Below are positions 34,387-46,644 of a stretch of 64,000 nt of DNA, piece by piece. The translations under genes and the position numbers were made by a program. The notes under the pieces were generated by a model. That model saw only the letters and a list, made by a program, of their open reading frames with translations. It made no database searches and was not told where the DNA came from. This DNA comes from Aplectana chamaeleonis (Eukaryota > Nematoda > Chromadorea > Rhabditida > Cosmocercidae). Position 1 is the stretch's first letter, and every line of letters begins with the position of its first letter. The DNA is taken from contig JAPDOI010000116.1 of the NCBI GenBank assembly GCA_029168955.1, forward strand, positions 434,001 through 498,000, given 5' to 3'.

Positions 34387-35220
34387 AGCTGGGAATATAG
34401 AAATTCCATTTGTTCTGTAAATTAAATTACTTTTCGATTAGACAGGAGCCAACTAACATCTGCCTATCAAATGCTATTTGATCTTGTCTTCCTCGTGTCT
34501 CACCAGTTTTTAACTATTAGTCCACGTGCAAATTCTATGTATCTTGTTTATACATACTATTACAGTTGTATCAGCTGATCAGAGGAGGCTTATTGATTGG
34601 GAGAACACTTTTATACAATTCTACGACAATCTCCTGCAAAATTTGTGTACCGTTCGAGCATCTGCGCCCTGCAGACTTTGCCTTCTCTGATGATCTAAAA
34701 TTCGATTTTTGGCGGTCGCCATGCACTTTTTCGCCAGATTTCTCCTTAGGATTGCCTCTCTATGTTCTATGCATGAACAGATAGTCCCAGTGAGCCAACT
34801 GAATTTCTTTTGTGTTCCTATTCATGGAATTTGAAGAGGCTTTGATAGATGACTCTCGTGGGAATGGCTACCACCACAACCAACGTTGGAGCAGCCCTGA
34901 ACCCAATTAATCCTTTCAGTCGGCTGAATCGCTACGTGTTCTTCCTCTGTTCTAGGCTTAGGGCGATTTTTTGATTTTCTTCTTTTTTCTGAGGTTATCT
35001 TCTGATTCACGGGTTTTACTAGGGACTGGGGGTGGGAGGTGCTGCCTCAATCGTCATATTTGCCCATTTTTGAACCATCCTATTTTCACTTATTCCGAGC
35101 GCTACTTAAATTTTTAGGTGGAAAAACTATTTGGATCATATCTAAAATTTCATCTTTAGATATTTTGAGGGTGCCATAGGCGCTTTATTTTCTGTTCTGT
35201 GGCTGTTGGTGGCGCACCTT
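34387..35220. other. Spacer, no gene recognised
   Basis: Short open frames of about 60-70 codons on both strands have no domain signal and no in-phase neighbours. Confidence 0.4.
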
Positions 35221-35224
35221 GAGT

Positions 35225-35330
35225 GCAATATAATGAATACAAAATAATAAATAAATAAATGAATCAAATAAATAAATAAATAATTAATTAAACTAATAAA
35301 CAAATGAATAAGTAAATTAATTAATTAATC
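35225..35330. repeat. AATA-type microsatellite
   Basis: Imperfect AAATA, AATGA and AATTA units over about 100 bp. Confidence 0.85.
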
Positions 35331-35382
35331 CTTTTTGTCAAGTTATTTTTGAAGCGAAAATCTTTCGAAATCCAAGCTACTG

Positions 35383-35654
35383 TGCATATCTGGGCCGAAT
35401 CCCGGTTCGCAATTGCGTATCGACACGCTTTGCGGCCGCACGCTCCCGAGCCGGAAGAGTTTCCAGCGCGGCAGCCGCCGATCTGTTGACTCTAGCTTGC
35501 TTTTGGAAACTGGTAACTAAGAAAAATTGGCGAAAATTGTATATAAAAGCCACATCCAGTCGGCTTTGGCGCTGGAAACCCGACTGACTCGAGCGCGTGC
35601 GGCCGTAAAGCGTGTCGAGACGCAATTGCGGACCGGAATTTGGCCCAGATAAGC
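35383..35654. mobile_element. Foldback MITE family L, copy 1
   Basis: Arms contain GACACGCTTTGCGGCCGCA and the inverted GCGGCCGTAAAGCGTGTC, with CTGGGCC... at the outer edges. Copies at 47958-48222 and 53927-54125. The loop contains a TATATAAAAGCCACAT stretch. Confidence 0.85.
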
Positions 35655-35899
35655 GCTGTAGGTAAAGCTTGAAACACTCTGAATATTTAGCGTTTCGGGA
35701 CGCTTATATAAAATGAAGATTTTCCACAGCAATAAATACGGTGTTGTGGCTTAAGATTCCCAAGAAATAAAATTTCGAAGTTTTCAGCATAAATAAATTG
35801 AATATATAATTTTTGACGTTTTTGGTTATGCCTTTTCATGGCTTTCTAAAAGATCACAAGATATCGCAAGGTAGCTGAGTTGAACACAAAATTTAGGTG

Positions 35900-35950
35900 T
35901 CAGCCAGGACTCGAACCTGCATCGCATTAACTCAACTATTTACCTATGGG
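35900..35950 (-). other. tRNA-like B-box fragment
   Basis: On the minus strand ATAGTTGAGTTAATGCGATG is followed within a few bases by an exact B box, GGTTCGAGTCC. The anticodon arm is missing and the acceptor stem does not pair. Likely a tRNA-derived relic. Confidence 0.3.
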
Positions 35951-36065
35951 AAAATAAGTTTTCAAGAAAAATTTATATCTGAGATTCGAGTGATCATGAA
36001 AATGTTGAACAAGTCCAACATCATGAAATACGGCCGTGGTGACAATCGCATTAATGGTTAGGGCC

Positions 36066-36322
36066 AAGGATGAGCGGAGTAAAAAATTTGAATTCTGGAA
36101 TTCGGAAATTCGAACATTTTCTAAAATTGCGGAAAATAAAATTCCGAATTCGGAATACCATACAAAAATTCGGAATTCGGAACATCATTCGAATTTTCGG
36201 GCTGCGGAAAAAGATTGAAGATTTTAGAAGCTAGAATTGGCAAACAGGATATAGCCGGGGTCGAGAAAAAACCTGCGGATGTCGGAAATTGAAAAAAAAA
36301 CGGAATTCCGCTCATCCCTGGT
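36066..36322. mobile_element. TIR element family K, copy 2
   Basis: From GGATGAGCGGAGT to CGGAATTCCGCTCATCC. The 170 bp that follow also match those after 44925, so the shared unit is longer than the TIR element itself. Confidence 0.65.
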
Positions 36323-37242
36323 TAGAACGTATTGGAATTTTTCTAGGAAGAACAAATTCTCGAATATTTCTGTGTCTCAAATTCAATAGGGGAGAGTGTT
36401 AAAAGTCGACAGTCGAATAGATTTCAGTCAGTTGGCGAATCATTCTATGGGCTATCGATTAGTAATATGCATATTTCTCTATTTGACTATAGAAGAATCT
36501 CCTCGGTAATAAAAAATGAATCATTGTTAAAAACGAAAAAAAACAATAGCAAAAAACCATTTTTGGTCGAAAATTCTTGAAAGCCTAAATACTCGAAGAC
36601 GAAAAGGACGCTTAATATTCCCCGTTTCGGGTCATCTATATATAAAATCAAAGATTTTCTGCGACGATACTCTGAACGAGCAAATTTCAAGAAGAAGAAA
36701 GATATACTATCATTTTTTCGGAACAAAGTCGAAAAAATAAAATTAGCGTTTTTAGGATAGAAAAAATTGAAGAATAGTGCTATCTATCGATTATTTATAG
36801 ATTATATACTGCATTTCATTGTCTATGTCCGAAAATTTTCCATAGATCCTCTTTTAAACGTAAAGCCTCTCTCGCTCTTATAAGTCCCGGCAGAGCTAGC
36901 AGCAAAGCGGCCGGTCATGGAAAATACAACAGTGATAAGGAGATGTGCATATGATTACGTACTCTGACTAGAAACCGTTTTTCCCGCACCTCGACGATTA
37001 GAAAAACCATGTATGCGTTGTTGTAGATTCGTAACGGTACATACATATGTTAATGCTGCTCGACGTTCTCTAAGTGCCTCCGGGGATTTCAAAATAGGGC
37101 ATTTTCATTGCTTCGCGAAAACGTAAGGGAAAGTGTCTGAGTGTTGAAAAGAAAATTCTCGGATCTGGCTAAAAACTTTCAGTGGAAGGTGTTTTGGGGC
37201 GCCGAACGCGAATCTGGGGTCTATTTGTCGCCAGACTTAACT

Positions 37243-37736
37243 TACTCTGAGAAAATTTGCCGCGTCAGTGCCGGGGAAGTACCGCGGCCCTCGACTGTGA
37301 CGCGATAGTTCCGCGGTAGAACCGCGCCGGCTCTGCGAGGATGCAGCTGTGAACCCGCGTGGAGTACGATAAACTATCCAATGTGGTGAAACGATGTTGT
37401 AGCGGGTTCAATTACCGAAGTCTGAGGTACATTCCGTATTTCCTTGGGCGCAAAAGCGGCGGTAATCTCTGCCCTCACTAGACAGATGACGTAATGACCG
37501 CAGGTGCGTATTTTTGTTCTTCGGTCCCCTATTTGCAAAATAATTTTCGAATAACTTCGTATGAGATACTCTTCCGGAGCCGCTGCGGCACTATCACGGT
37601 GCCGGAGCAGCACTGCCGCATCACCGTCAAGGCTCCGCGGTAATGCCGGCGCGGCTCCGCGATAGTGCCGCTTCGGTGCGTGCCTGTAGGCTCCGAAGCG
37701 GCACTATCACGGAGCCGCAGCGGAAATTTCAGAGTA
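37243..37736. mobile_element. GC-rich TIR element family M, copy 1
   Basis: Ends TACTCTGAGAAAATTTGCC and GCGGAAATTTCAGAGTA are inverted. Inside are many CCGCGG and GGCGCGGCTCCGCG words. The D1 backbone lacks it at the corresponding place, where family C sits instead. Second copy at 61261-61755. Confidence 0.75.
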
Positions 37737-38020
37737 TGGTTACTGTAGATCACGGTAGGCATAATGCCTTTTAACTGCCATTACTTACCTCAGAATTTCG
37801 AAAATCAAAAAATGAATTTCAAATTCGTGTTCAGCGTGCCAAATAACACCCATGGAGAAATTTTGAGTTACATCTGAGACTTCAACCGAGCTACCGTATG
37901 CCCACCGTTACATACCGTAATCCGAGAAAAATCGATAAATCGACCACAGAATTGTGTTATGCAGCTTGATTGACCTTTATGTGGGAGTTTTCAGGCGATT
38001 TCATCGTAGCATTCAGAAAA

Positions 38021-38611
38021 CCGCCGCATTCAATGCGTGTCGAATATGCATTCAACTCGAGTGACCACACTCATGGAAAGGTCCTATCGTAGGGGCACGT
38101 AATCTGTGCGGCAGCACGTGCTGCAAAATTCCACCACAGGAGCACGTGCTGCAAAATTTAATTGCGTGAGCACGTGGCGCGAGGTAGTCCAGCGTTATCG
38201 TAGCAGCACGCTGACACGCGACGCGTCCGGCACACCGACATGCGACTCTGCCAGCTCGCCGAGCAAACATATGGGGACGCCAGCGGTTAAACGAGGTCAC
38301 CAGCGCCCGGGCGAGCCATGTACCGCAAACTTGGATAATCGAACCGGCGACGCTGCCATCGTTCGAGTCCGCCATCATTTGAGTCCGGCCTCAAGAGTGC
38401 GTCGTATGCTTTTCTTTTTTAGAAAATCGTTTCGCCATCAAGATGAATGTGTACCATGCAAGCATTGAACGTTTTATTTGTTGGCGCACGTGCTCTATTT
38501 TGAAGCACCATAGGAGCACGTGCTCCGGTTGCAGCACGTTCACTGACTGTGCTCCAAACCGCCTTGTCTTTGAACTGAATGCATATTCGACTCGCATTGA
38601 ATGCGTCGATT
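38021..38611. mobile_element. MITE family E, copy 1
   Basis: Ends CCGCATTCAATGCGTGTC and its inverted form (ACTCGCATTGAATGCG). Inner AGCACGTGCTGC boxes are repeated on both sides. The D1 backbone reads straight through this position (near 2290), which is a natural empty site. Confidence 0.8.
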
Positions 38612-39404
38612 GCCTGAGATTGTCGAAGTCGTCAGAAGTCGCCTTTGGCCAGCGAATTTCCTTCTGTTTAAAGCTTCAGACCAAATCAGGCGCAAATTTT
38701 TGAAATATTGTCAGGTGAACTTCATATTTATAAACAGCACCGAAAACTACGCCCAGAAAAAATGTTTGAGCTCAATGCGAGACATTTTTTTCAACGCTAT
38801 AAAAATTGCCATTATTGTAAACCTTTTTCTTCTCAAAGCTATGTAAACGTCCTTTTTGGAAATCGCCTGTAAATCTCTGAGGCATTTAGAGAATCTGGAA
38901 GCGGGCTACCAACGCTGTGTCTCATACCTTCAACTATCAAAACATGGTTTTATAAAAACTCTCGGCAAAGGTAAGATAAGCCCAAGTAAGCTTAGTGTTC
39001 GGCTCGGATGCCTTGTGATATCTTGTGATCATGTACCAAGTCATAAAAAGGCATCAAATAATGAAAAAAATGAGAATTTATTTATTCATTTCATCTACGA
39101 TGGAAACTCCAACATTTCTATTCTTTGAAATCATAAGGACTCATAGCCTATTCGTGTTCAACTCGGGGTACGGACTTAGTGCACCCAAAAGGGCTCGCCG
39201 CCATTACCCGCGGACAGGCTGCCAGCTGTCAGTACAGTATCCCAGCCCCGCCCTCCGCTGGATGCGGCCGCGCCTCCAGATCGCGTCGCCGCGCCCGCGG
39301 TGAGAATTGCGGCAGCCGCGACCGACCGCCAGGAGCCTCCAATATGGAGCTTCCTTGATATTAAAGTAGCTGAATTTGTGCGTGAAGATTCATTGGCCTT
39401 AGGC

Positions 39405-40015
39405 TTCGGGAGTTTAAGGACCATCGAATTTTCGAAATGTTACTTTCAGATTCTAATGTTTTCCAGATTCGCCAAATGCACCTGAAATGACAAATCGTTT
39501 TGAAATTGATGGAACTGGAAATTTTAAATGTGATCTGCAAATTTTAATTTCCGTAAAATCCACTTAAAATTCCCTGATTTTCTCATCAGTCAGGTTCGAA
39601 TGCAACTGTATAGCTGCTGTGCTCCGATTCGGGATTGAACAATTGAAAAAAAAATTCAATGTGATCTACAAATTCAAGTTTTTATCCGCTCCTCACTGTT
39701 GTAAAAATCTGAGAATTTTAGGTGCATTTTCTGAAAATTTAAAAATTTGAATCTGTAGATCACGTTTGAAATTTTCTGAATTGAGCATTCCCGAATCGGA
39801 GCACAGCAGCTATACAGTTGCATTCGAACCTGACTGATGTGAATATCTGGGAATTTTAAGTGGATTTTACGGAAATTAAAATTTGTAGATCACATTTGAA
39901 AATTTTCAATTCCATCAATTTCAAAACGATTTGTCGTTTCAGGCGCATTGGGCGAATCTTGAAAACATTAAAATCTGAAAGTAACATTTCGAAATTTCGA
40001 TGTTCCTTAAACTGC
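39405..40015. mobile_element. Large foldback element in D2, copy 1
   Basis: 39405-39650 and 39790-40015 are inverted copies, with landmarks TTCGAATGCAACTGTATAGC and GCTGTGCTCCGATTCGGGA and their complements. In the second D2 copy the right arm stops at 63948. Confidence 0.8.
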
Positions 40016-40369
40016 CCTGAAAATCTGAAAATTGTCATTCGTGCACCCCTTTTCTCTTCACGAAGCTGTAAAAGGATTCGGAAAACCTATCGGAACCTGG
40101 TTTTAAAAAAGTCCTCGGCATAAGTTAAGTAAGCTGTAGTGAGTCTAGTGTTCAACTCAACTACCTTGTGATATCTCGTAATCCTATACCAAGCCAAGAA
40201 AGGGCATCAGTTATTTAAAAACATTAAAATTTAGTTGATAAATTAGTTTACAATGAAAACTCCAATATTTAACTCCGCGCTAAAGACGATAAAGATACAC
40301 CCGCTCAGAACTCTCTGGGAAAGCTTTCCACGGCTTTAGAGTATCTAGGTTGATTGCTTCAACCTAGTT

Positions 40370-40625
40370 TCATTGAAGGCGCAGCAACCTTTCCTCGAAC
40401 GTACAATAAGCTTACTGCAGTGCTGCACCCATCCTACGTCAAGGCTTCGCAAAGGATACTGCAAAGCAGCACTGAGCTTACTTGAAACGTGCATCAACCT
40501 TACCTCAAGGCTGCATTCATCCTACTTCAAGGCTGCGCAAAGGATACATTGAATCCGCACTAAGCTTACTTCAAAGCTGCATTGGCTCTACTTCAAGGCT
40601 GCGCTCACCCTAATTCAGCAGTGCT
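40370..40625. repeat. Degenerate tandem repeat, about 33-bp units
   Basis: Units of the form CTTACTTCAAGGCTGCGC with CATCCTAC or CACCCTAA between them, roughly eight copies with heavy divergence. Confidence 0.7.
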
Positions 40626-41335
40626 CCGAAGGCAGCATACACGCGAACAAACACTGTCGAATTAACAACATAAATAGTTGCGCACACCCCCTTCAATGTA
40701 GTCAACAGAGATTGAAGCACCAAGCACTATTTAGGATGACAATATTTGAGCAATTCCGTCTCATGAGCCTGTATTTTCTCACTCCTAAGAAGAAGTGAAG
40801 TTTGAGAAATCATGCGATAATTCGGAGGGATAGTACTGTAAAATGGGACTCTACGAGTGAAACAGTTTGTGAAACAGGAGCACAGCATGTCGTCTGCCTA
40901 CCTGAGAGATCCTCTATATCAAAAGCCAGTCGAAGTAGAGCAGCAATCTTGAATGTGGATAATAATTGTTCGGCATGTAGACATACTGGTGTAAATCAAG
41001 CTGCTACTCTTTTAGACTTTGATTTGACCTTGTTATAGCTTAAATTTAGTGAATGTTTTCTCAAGTTTCGCATTTCGTTATGTTACTCGAATAGGGGGGG
41101 GGGCAATGTTGGAACGTTTCTGCCTGCATCAAACCACTTTTGCTTAGAGGAGCCCTTTTTTGATAGAATCCTTCTTCTGTAAATGTGATCTCGTTGGGGT
41201 CAAACTTCGGCTCGACGACTGCGACAACGAAGGTGAAAAAAGAGCTTCGTGTACCGACGATTTCGGTTCTCAGGCTGACATGGCTCGTCGGCCTGCTTCA
41301 GATCTCTTCGAATATTTCCCTTGCTAGAATGACAT
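40626..41335. other. Spacer, no gene recognised
   Basis: A frame of 78 codons on the plus strand (40802-41038) has no domain signal. A G-run (GGGGGGGGG) lies at about 41095. Confidence 0.4.
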
Positions 41336-41644
41336 AAAGGCCGCGTTCACGATGATTTTCGTTCCCGAGTTTCCTTCTCAAAACAATGCGTTAGCCACCG
41401 AATGTTACCAAAATTACGATGAAACGGCGGAAAACGCACTAAAACGCCTTATTTCAGTGGTACTCTTTCCTGGTCCGGACTAGCTGTCCGGTCGTATAAA
41501 CATGTTTCTGGTGGTCGTCACCGGTGAAAAACGAGGTTAATCGAAAATGGAAGAATATTTTAGGCAAAACAGTAATAGTTTGGGTCCGAAAGAAAAGACG
41601 GAGCAAACGAGAGTAAGGAATTTCGAAGGACGGGTCCGCAAAAG

Positions 41645-41950
41645 ATTAAGGTGCGTCCGAATAAGAATGGCGGTCCATGCGGTCAGCGTGCTTGGCAGGA
41701 GGCCGTCCGCCGCTCTCGGACGAGCATGCGAAAAGTACCCACCGCCATCGACTACGAACGGGGCCGGCACCGTCTGGCAGCAAGCACTGCGCCGATCAAT
41801 CAGCTCTGCAGACGGTGGGAGAGGGGACGGCCGTCGTTGAAATCCAACACTCGTCCGAGGGCGGCACATGCGACGGCCGCCTGCCAAGCACGCCGGCCGC
41901 CTGCCAAGCACGCCGGCCGCGTGGGCCGCCATTCTTATTCGGGCACACTT
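41645..41950. mobile_element. GC-rich foldback with a two-unit minisatellite
   Basis: GTCCGAATAAGAATGGCGG and CAGCGTGCTTGGCAGG on the left pair with CTGCCAAGCACGCCGG and CCGCCATTCTTATTCGG on the right. The phrase CCGCCTGCCAAGCACGCCGG is doubled in tandem near 41876-41920. Overlapping frames on both strands are artefacts of the palindrome. Confidence 0.7.
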
Positions 41951-42123
41951 TACATTCTTACAACAAACAGTTCCAGTGAGAGTGAAGAGGCGGGATGAGA
42001 GAACAGCTTTTCGGGTGTTTCTGGCGCGTTTTTCTCAGTTTTTGCATTTATTCAGCTCTATCCGAGTGCCAAGCAATTGATCTAGCAAATAATCTTGGAA
42101 TTGAAGATTATCGTAACACTGTC

Positions 42124-42684
42124 TTGAAGGGCAGTGTTCACGACGATTTCAGTTGCCGAGCTTCTCAGTTGAAAGAATGTGCTGCCCATCATGAATTTCT
42201 AAAATCACGAAGAAACTGCAGAAACGACCGACACGCCTCACTCCAGTGGCATCATGCTCTGATTAAGACTAGTTTTCCAGTAGAACAAAGGGATTTTGAC
42301 CGACGAATAATGGGTGAACCAAAAATGAATGTTTATGTCGCTAATCCCTGGAAGGGGAAGCAGCGACGGCCAGTATGATAGATCTATCACGAAGTCGAGC
42401 AGTTTTTTTTGAAGAGAACAAGATGTTAGAAATGGATTAACAACTCCCAAGATAGCGAGATAATAGCGGCATCGCGGTTTCCTAGAGATGAGATACAAAC
42501 CATATGATACAAAACAGTACTGACGGTCGGTGGCTGAAAGTTTTTATTGTTCCCACGAACAGTTCCTCTAAAAGTAATGGGGCTGATTGAGAGAACCGGA
42601 ATTTAAATTTTTCATCATTCTGAATCTACCTTATGATCGATTTGTTATATAAAATCGAAAACCATCGTGAACACAACCTTTGAA
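42124..42684. mobile_element. TIR element family B, diverged member
   Basis: Begins GAAGGGCAGTGTTCACGAC and ends ATCGTGAACACAACCTTTG. A related left end with no obvious partner lies at 41336. Confidence 0.6.
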
Positions 42685-43229
42685 TCGAGGATTTAAAGGC
42701 AGCGAAGGCGGAGAAAAAGGAGGAGAAAAGGAAGGAGAATGATGAACAACTTCATGGCCGGATGCTTGCACTCTTTCCTGTGAGTGGTAGCAGAGACACG
42801 TTAGACCCTTCGAAAGTCGATACGTAGGATTCTTGTTCACGCCGTTATCGCAAGCTTACCGCGTCTATAGTCCCCTTTGTTTGCTTTGCGCGACTATTCG
42901 GTATTCGATTAGGCTTCCGACACCTAACCAACTCCAAGGTAAAGCTCAGTGCGAGCTTAGAAAACGACGCATTAACCATACATGGGCGGTGCATGCTCAC
43001 GACGGGTTGTAAACTCGCAGGAAGCTTAAACCCGTAAAAGTTCGGTGAATTAGACGGGCGAAGCCTACTTTCGGCCCCATTAGACTCAGTAAGGTTTCCC
43101 AGAAAGTTCTGAGCGATATAATGACCTGGAAAATCTTCATTCCATATATAAGCGTCCCGAAACGGTAAATATTCCGAGTCTTTCAAGCTCCACCTTGCTC
43201 GATTTTTGAGAGGTTTCCGGGATAGGGGG

Positions 43230-43366
43230 CTCTCTACACACTGAGGGAAGAGTTGTCCCGTCTTGTGCGGCTCTAATTCCATTCGGGACCATTTTGCTTG
43301 AACTGATTAGTGCGACGTGTGAAATTGCTAAAACGGGACAACTCCTCCCTTGGTGTGTAGAGAGGA
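43230..43366. mobile_element. Foldback element family N, copy 1
   Basis: CTCTCTACACACTGAGGGA with GAGTTGTCCCGT pairs with ACGGGACAACTC and TTGGTGTGTAGAGAG. Second copy at 51560-51695 within a longer shared block (43130-43800 and 51455-52060). Confidence 0.8.
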
Positions 43367-43379
43367 CCTACATATTAGA

Positions 43380-44215
43380 GCATGTCCAAGAATATTCGGT
43401 CGAATAAACGAATATTCGAATAATTCAATTATTTGGAAGAGTCAATTTTTCGAATAATCCGTTCATTCGAATATTCGGAAAAGTCAATTTCTTGAATTAT
43501 TCAGGTTATTCGATTACTCGGAGAAGTCGAATTTTCTAATAATTCGTTTATTCGAATATTCGAAAATTTTTATTTGTTTAATATACTCTACTACATATCC
43601 TGAGGTTTTCGCTGCAAAAACGACGTACAAAGAGGATTTTTGCTTGTTTTTAAAGATTTTTTTCGGAACTTTTATCTTTGTTTGTCGACATCATTACCGA
43701 TGAGTTAGATATAGCCCTCATCGATAATCTACATCTGGTGATATTCCCGTCCGAATCCTGTCCTTCCCACCGAGGGAAAACGGGGCAGTAGAGTATGTCA
43801 AGGAATATTCGGAAAACTGATATTCGGCCGATTAAACGAATAACCGAATATTCGAATAATTCGATCATTTGGAAAGTCTGTTTTTTTGAATAATTCGTTT
43901 ATTCGACTATTTGGGAAAGTCAGTTTGTCGAACAATTCGTTTATTCGAATATTCGAAAATTTTTATTTGTTTAATATACTCTACTACATATGCTGAGGTT
44001 TTCGCTGCAAAAACGAGGCAGAAAGAGGAGTTTCGATTGTTTTCAAGGAATTTTTTCGAGACCTGTATCTTTGTTTGTCGACATCATTACCGATGAGTTA
44101 GATATAGCCCTCATCGATAATCTACATCTGGTGATATTCCCGTCCGAATTCTGTCCTTCCCACCGATTGAAAACGGGGCAGTAGAGTACGTCGGAAAACA
44201 GGTAGTATGGCATTC
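43380..44215. repeat. CGAATATTCG-rich repeat, two tandem units
   Basis: Two similar units (about 43380-43800 and 43800-44215), each with an AT field of GAATATTCGAAT words, then TTTAATATACTCTACTACAT, CGCTGCAAAAACG, and AAAACGGGGCAGTAGAGTA. A third unit is at 51700-52240. Confidence 0.75.
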
Positions 44216-44259
44216 GCATATTCAGCAATCAAATTTTTTCTTAATGATTTCATTGTCTG

Positions 44260-44325
44260 GTCCATAAAGTTTCATTGTCTGGCCCCGTGTCGATCGCGCG
44301 ACCATAAAGTCGCGCGACCGACACG
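44260..44325. repeat. Short palindrome with GTCGCGCGAC core
   Basis: GTCGATCGCGCGACCATAAA is followed by GTCGCGCGACCGAC. TTTCATTGTCTGG occurs twice just before it. Confidence 0.7.
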
Positions 44326-44642
44326 AACTCGCATAAACGCTGCGCCTAGCCTTGAGCAACGTTAGGTAGGGATCATAATGTGGGGGATCCAGAATTGCGA
44401 AGCAGTTTTAGTAGAAATAATAAATACTGAAGGCTATGGCTATTTTGTACCATCCACCTCGGACAATCAACAGCGAGCAATTCCTGATGTAATCCTTTTG
44501 TTGGAGCGCGATGTGAATGACTATTTTATTCAAACGAGCTCTGAGATTGTTTACGAAAATATTTTTCATTTCTTTAGTGGTTAGCCGTAACACCTAAAAA
44601 GCCCGTTAGTTGTTGAATTCCTCAGTGGTTAGTCGCAATTAC

Positions 44643-44925
44643 GCACATCCCTGGTCCCTTAGAATAGAAAAATTTGAATTCTGGAATTCGGAACTTTAAA
44701 CATTATTAAAAATTAGGGAATATGAAATTCCGAAATCGGAACACCATTCGAAAATCCGGAAATCGGAAAATTCAGGATTTGAGAACTCAGAACGAGAACG
44801 CAATTCTAGACTGACACCTGCGGAAGTTGTAATTTGGAAATCGGCAAACGGAATTCGCCCATTGTCGAAAAAAAAACTGCGGAATTCGGAAACCAAAAAA
44901 CGGAATTCCGCTCATCCCTGGTTGG
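44643..44925. mobile_element. TIR element family K, copy 3
   Basis: Bounded by CATCCCTGGTCC and CGGAATTCCGCTCATCCC. The interior is related to 36066-36322, with the same sequence following on the right. Confidence 0.6.
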
Positions 44926-45109
44926 AATGTATTTGGATTCTTCTCTGGAGTATAAATTCGCGAGCAGATCTGTGTCCCAAATTTAATAGGTTAGAGTGTT
45001 CAAAAGCCTACAGTTGAATAGATTTCAACCAGTTGGCAAATTATTCTACGGATTATCCTTTAGCGATATATATATTTCTCTCTTTGATTACAGAGACAAT
45101 GAAAAAATC

Positions 45110-45580
45110 TGCAGTTTGAAACATCAGACTAATTCATTCAGGAGATTTGGTCCCGAGTGGAATTAGAATCGCGAAAGACGGGAAAACTCCTCCATTTTTG
45201 TGTACAGTCGGCACGGATCGCACTGATACTTTGCGTTCCTTATTGTGTGTTGGCGCATACTCGGTGCAAGTATGTTATAACATATGAGCACCGAGCCTGC
45301 GCCAGCACACATTAAGGAACGCGAAATATCAGTGACGACTGTACGAAGACCTAATCCTGAAAAACACACTCGAAAAAAATGCTCAGAACTTCCCGTTTCA
45401 GATTTCTTATATATAACATCAAAATTTCTCCGGCCGATTGTTCAATTGAAATTCCCAAGCCAAAAATAGGGTCTAAACACGAAATATGATGAATAAAAAA
45501 TGTGATTTTCCCACTGAAATTGAAAAAAAAATTTAAATTGGTGCCTGCGTTTTCCGAAGTTGAAGAAAAATCCAAACTAA
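45110..45580. repeat. Dispersed repeat with internal palindrome, copy 2
   Basis: Partner of 2740-3120. Its foldback (45230-45325) is GCGTTCCTTATTGTGTGTTG with GCCAGCACACATTAAGGAAC. Confidence 0.7.
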
Positions 45581-45806
45581 AAGAAATTACTAGACAATAG
45601 ATTAGACTGCGATTATTTTGACAAAACTGTAGTGTAGAACCCTTTCAAAAATGAAAAGCTTGCAAAACGAATCATTTCGGAGCTGAACACTTCCAGAATC
45701 CAAATCCATTCAAATCGGAAAACGCTGAATCCTCCCGCTTCAATAGAATCGAGAAACAGATCAAGACTTTTGAAGCATTTTATTTATCTCTGATGGTTCT
45801 TGGCCG

Positions 45807-45946
45807 TGAGCCACCTGACAGTTCGGCTCGTATTCCCAGTCTGCGGGTCACCTGCTGTTGCTGTCTGGGCGAACTGGGGGAGCTCGGAGGGCAACAGCAG
45901 TGGCTTGGAGACTGGGTCAACGAGCCGACCTGTCAAGCGGCTCCGA
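45807..45946. mobile_element. Foldback MITE family C, copy 3
   Basis: Shorter member: CCACCTGACAGTTCGGCTCG pairs with CGAGCCGACCTGTCAAGCGG, with CTGTTGCTGTC and GGGCAACAGCAG inside. Confidence 0.85.
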
Positions 45947-46042
45947 ATACTATTTGGTGCTGCTCGAGGCCGAGAACCGTCTGAGATAGTTGAATCTACT
46001 AAAATACCTGATCATGAGTTTGTACGACGACTCTACGTAGAG

Positions 46043-46640
46043 CACTTGACTTACTTGACTTAATCGGTTGGCTTTCGCCTGACGCGGTCATTCCGCATCT
46101 TCACCGAGGTGTGCCGTCCTAGTAGTCAGCCGTGTCCATTTTTCACGGTCTTCAGCCACAATTTGAACACATTCCATTCAGCTGTCACTATTCCATTTCC
46201 GGCGAAACGAAACATCGCGCCTGAACTGTCTTTCGATGCCGAGTGACTTTAAATCCTCTTTAACCACATCCGTCCAGAACTTTCGCCTACGCCCAGGTGG
46301 CCGTTTCCAGACAGGATTTGGAAGCATTTTTAAAGCGTGTTGTACGAGACGATCCGGCGTTCTTTCTTAGTATATGCCCGAGCAGTCGAAGTCGACTTTC
46401 CATTGCTGCTTGAGATGGCGTTAGGAGATGCTGGCACCTCCCTCGTGTCAAGCGTTGATGTACTGCGTCGATTTCCTTGTAAAGGTCTTCGTTATGGCAT
46501 ACACGCGGCCAGAAATATCCAAGCAAACGCCTAAAAAGCTTCCTCTCCGTGCAATCCAACCTTTCCATCTGCGTTTTCGGTGCTGCCCACGTCTCCGATC
46601 CGTACATCATGATAGGGCGAATAGCAACGACGTAGAGCAC
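46043..46640 (-). pseudogene. RTE-type non-LTR retrotransposon, 3' fragment of the reverse transcriptase
   Basis: The frame from 46640 reads RPIMMYGSETWA, KLFRRLLGYFWPRVC and RLRLLGHILRK, the end of the RT thumb region of RTE/Jockey-like elements. Near 46350 the frame shifts and continues as NPVWKRPPGRRRKFWTDVV, then FRRKWNSDS, an in-frame TGA, and an ending TAHLGEDAE with stop at 46088. The tail has a short tandem repeat (TAAGTCAAG units, 46043-46063), as RTE 3' ends often do. The 5' side is cut at about 46642. It is a dead, 5'-truncated copy. Confidence 0.85.
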
Positions 46641-46644
46641 AACC

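Larger units (their letters stand above)
36573..39932. repeat. Duplicated block D2, copy 1
   Basis: Nearly identical to 60610-63948. It contains the family R backbone also found in D1, here interrupted by a family M element (37243-37736) and a family E element (38021-38611), and followed by a GC-rich patch (39180-39310) and a large foldback. The small frames found at the same relative place in both copies are by-products of the recent duplication. Confidence 0.95.

Noticed and set aside
35900..35950. Functional tRNA gene on the minus strand
   Set aside because: The B box is perfect but D, anticodon and acceptor stems cannot be formed.
37373..37762. Minus-strand frames repeated at 61392 (79 codons, nearly identical)
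   Set aside because: Conservation reflects recent block duplication, not selection; they lie in the GC-rich family M element.
42845..43282. Minus-strand frame of 145 codons
   Set aside because: Its left part covers the family N foldback and TATATA module, and no domain or in-phase neighbour was found.
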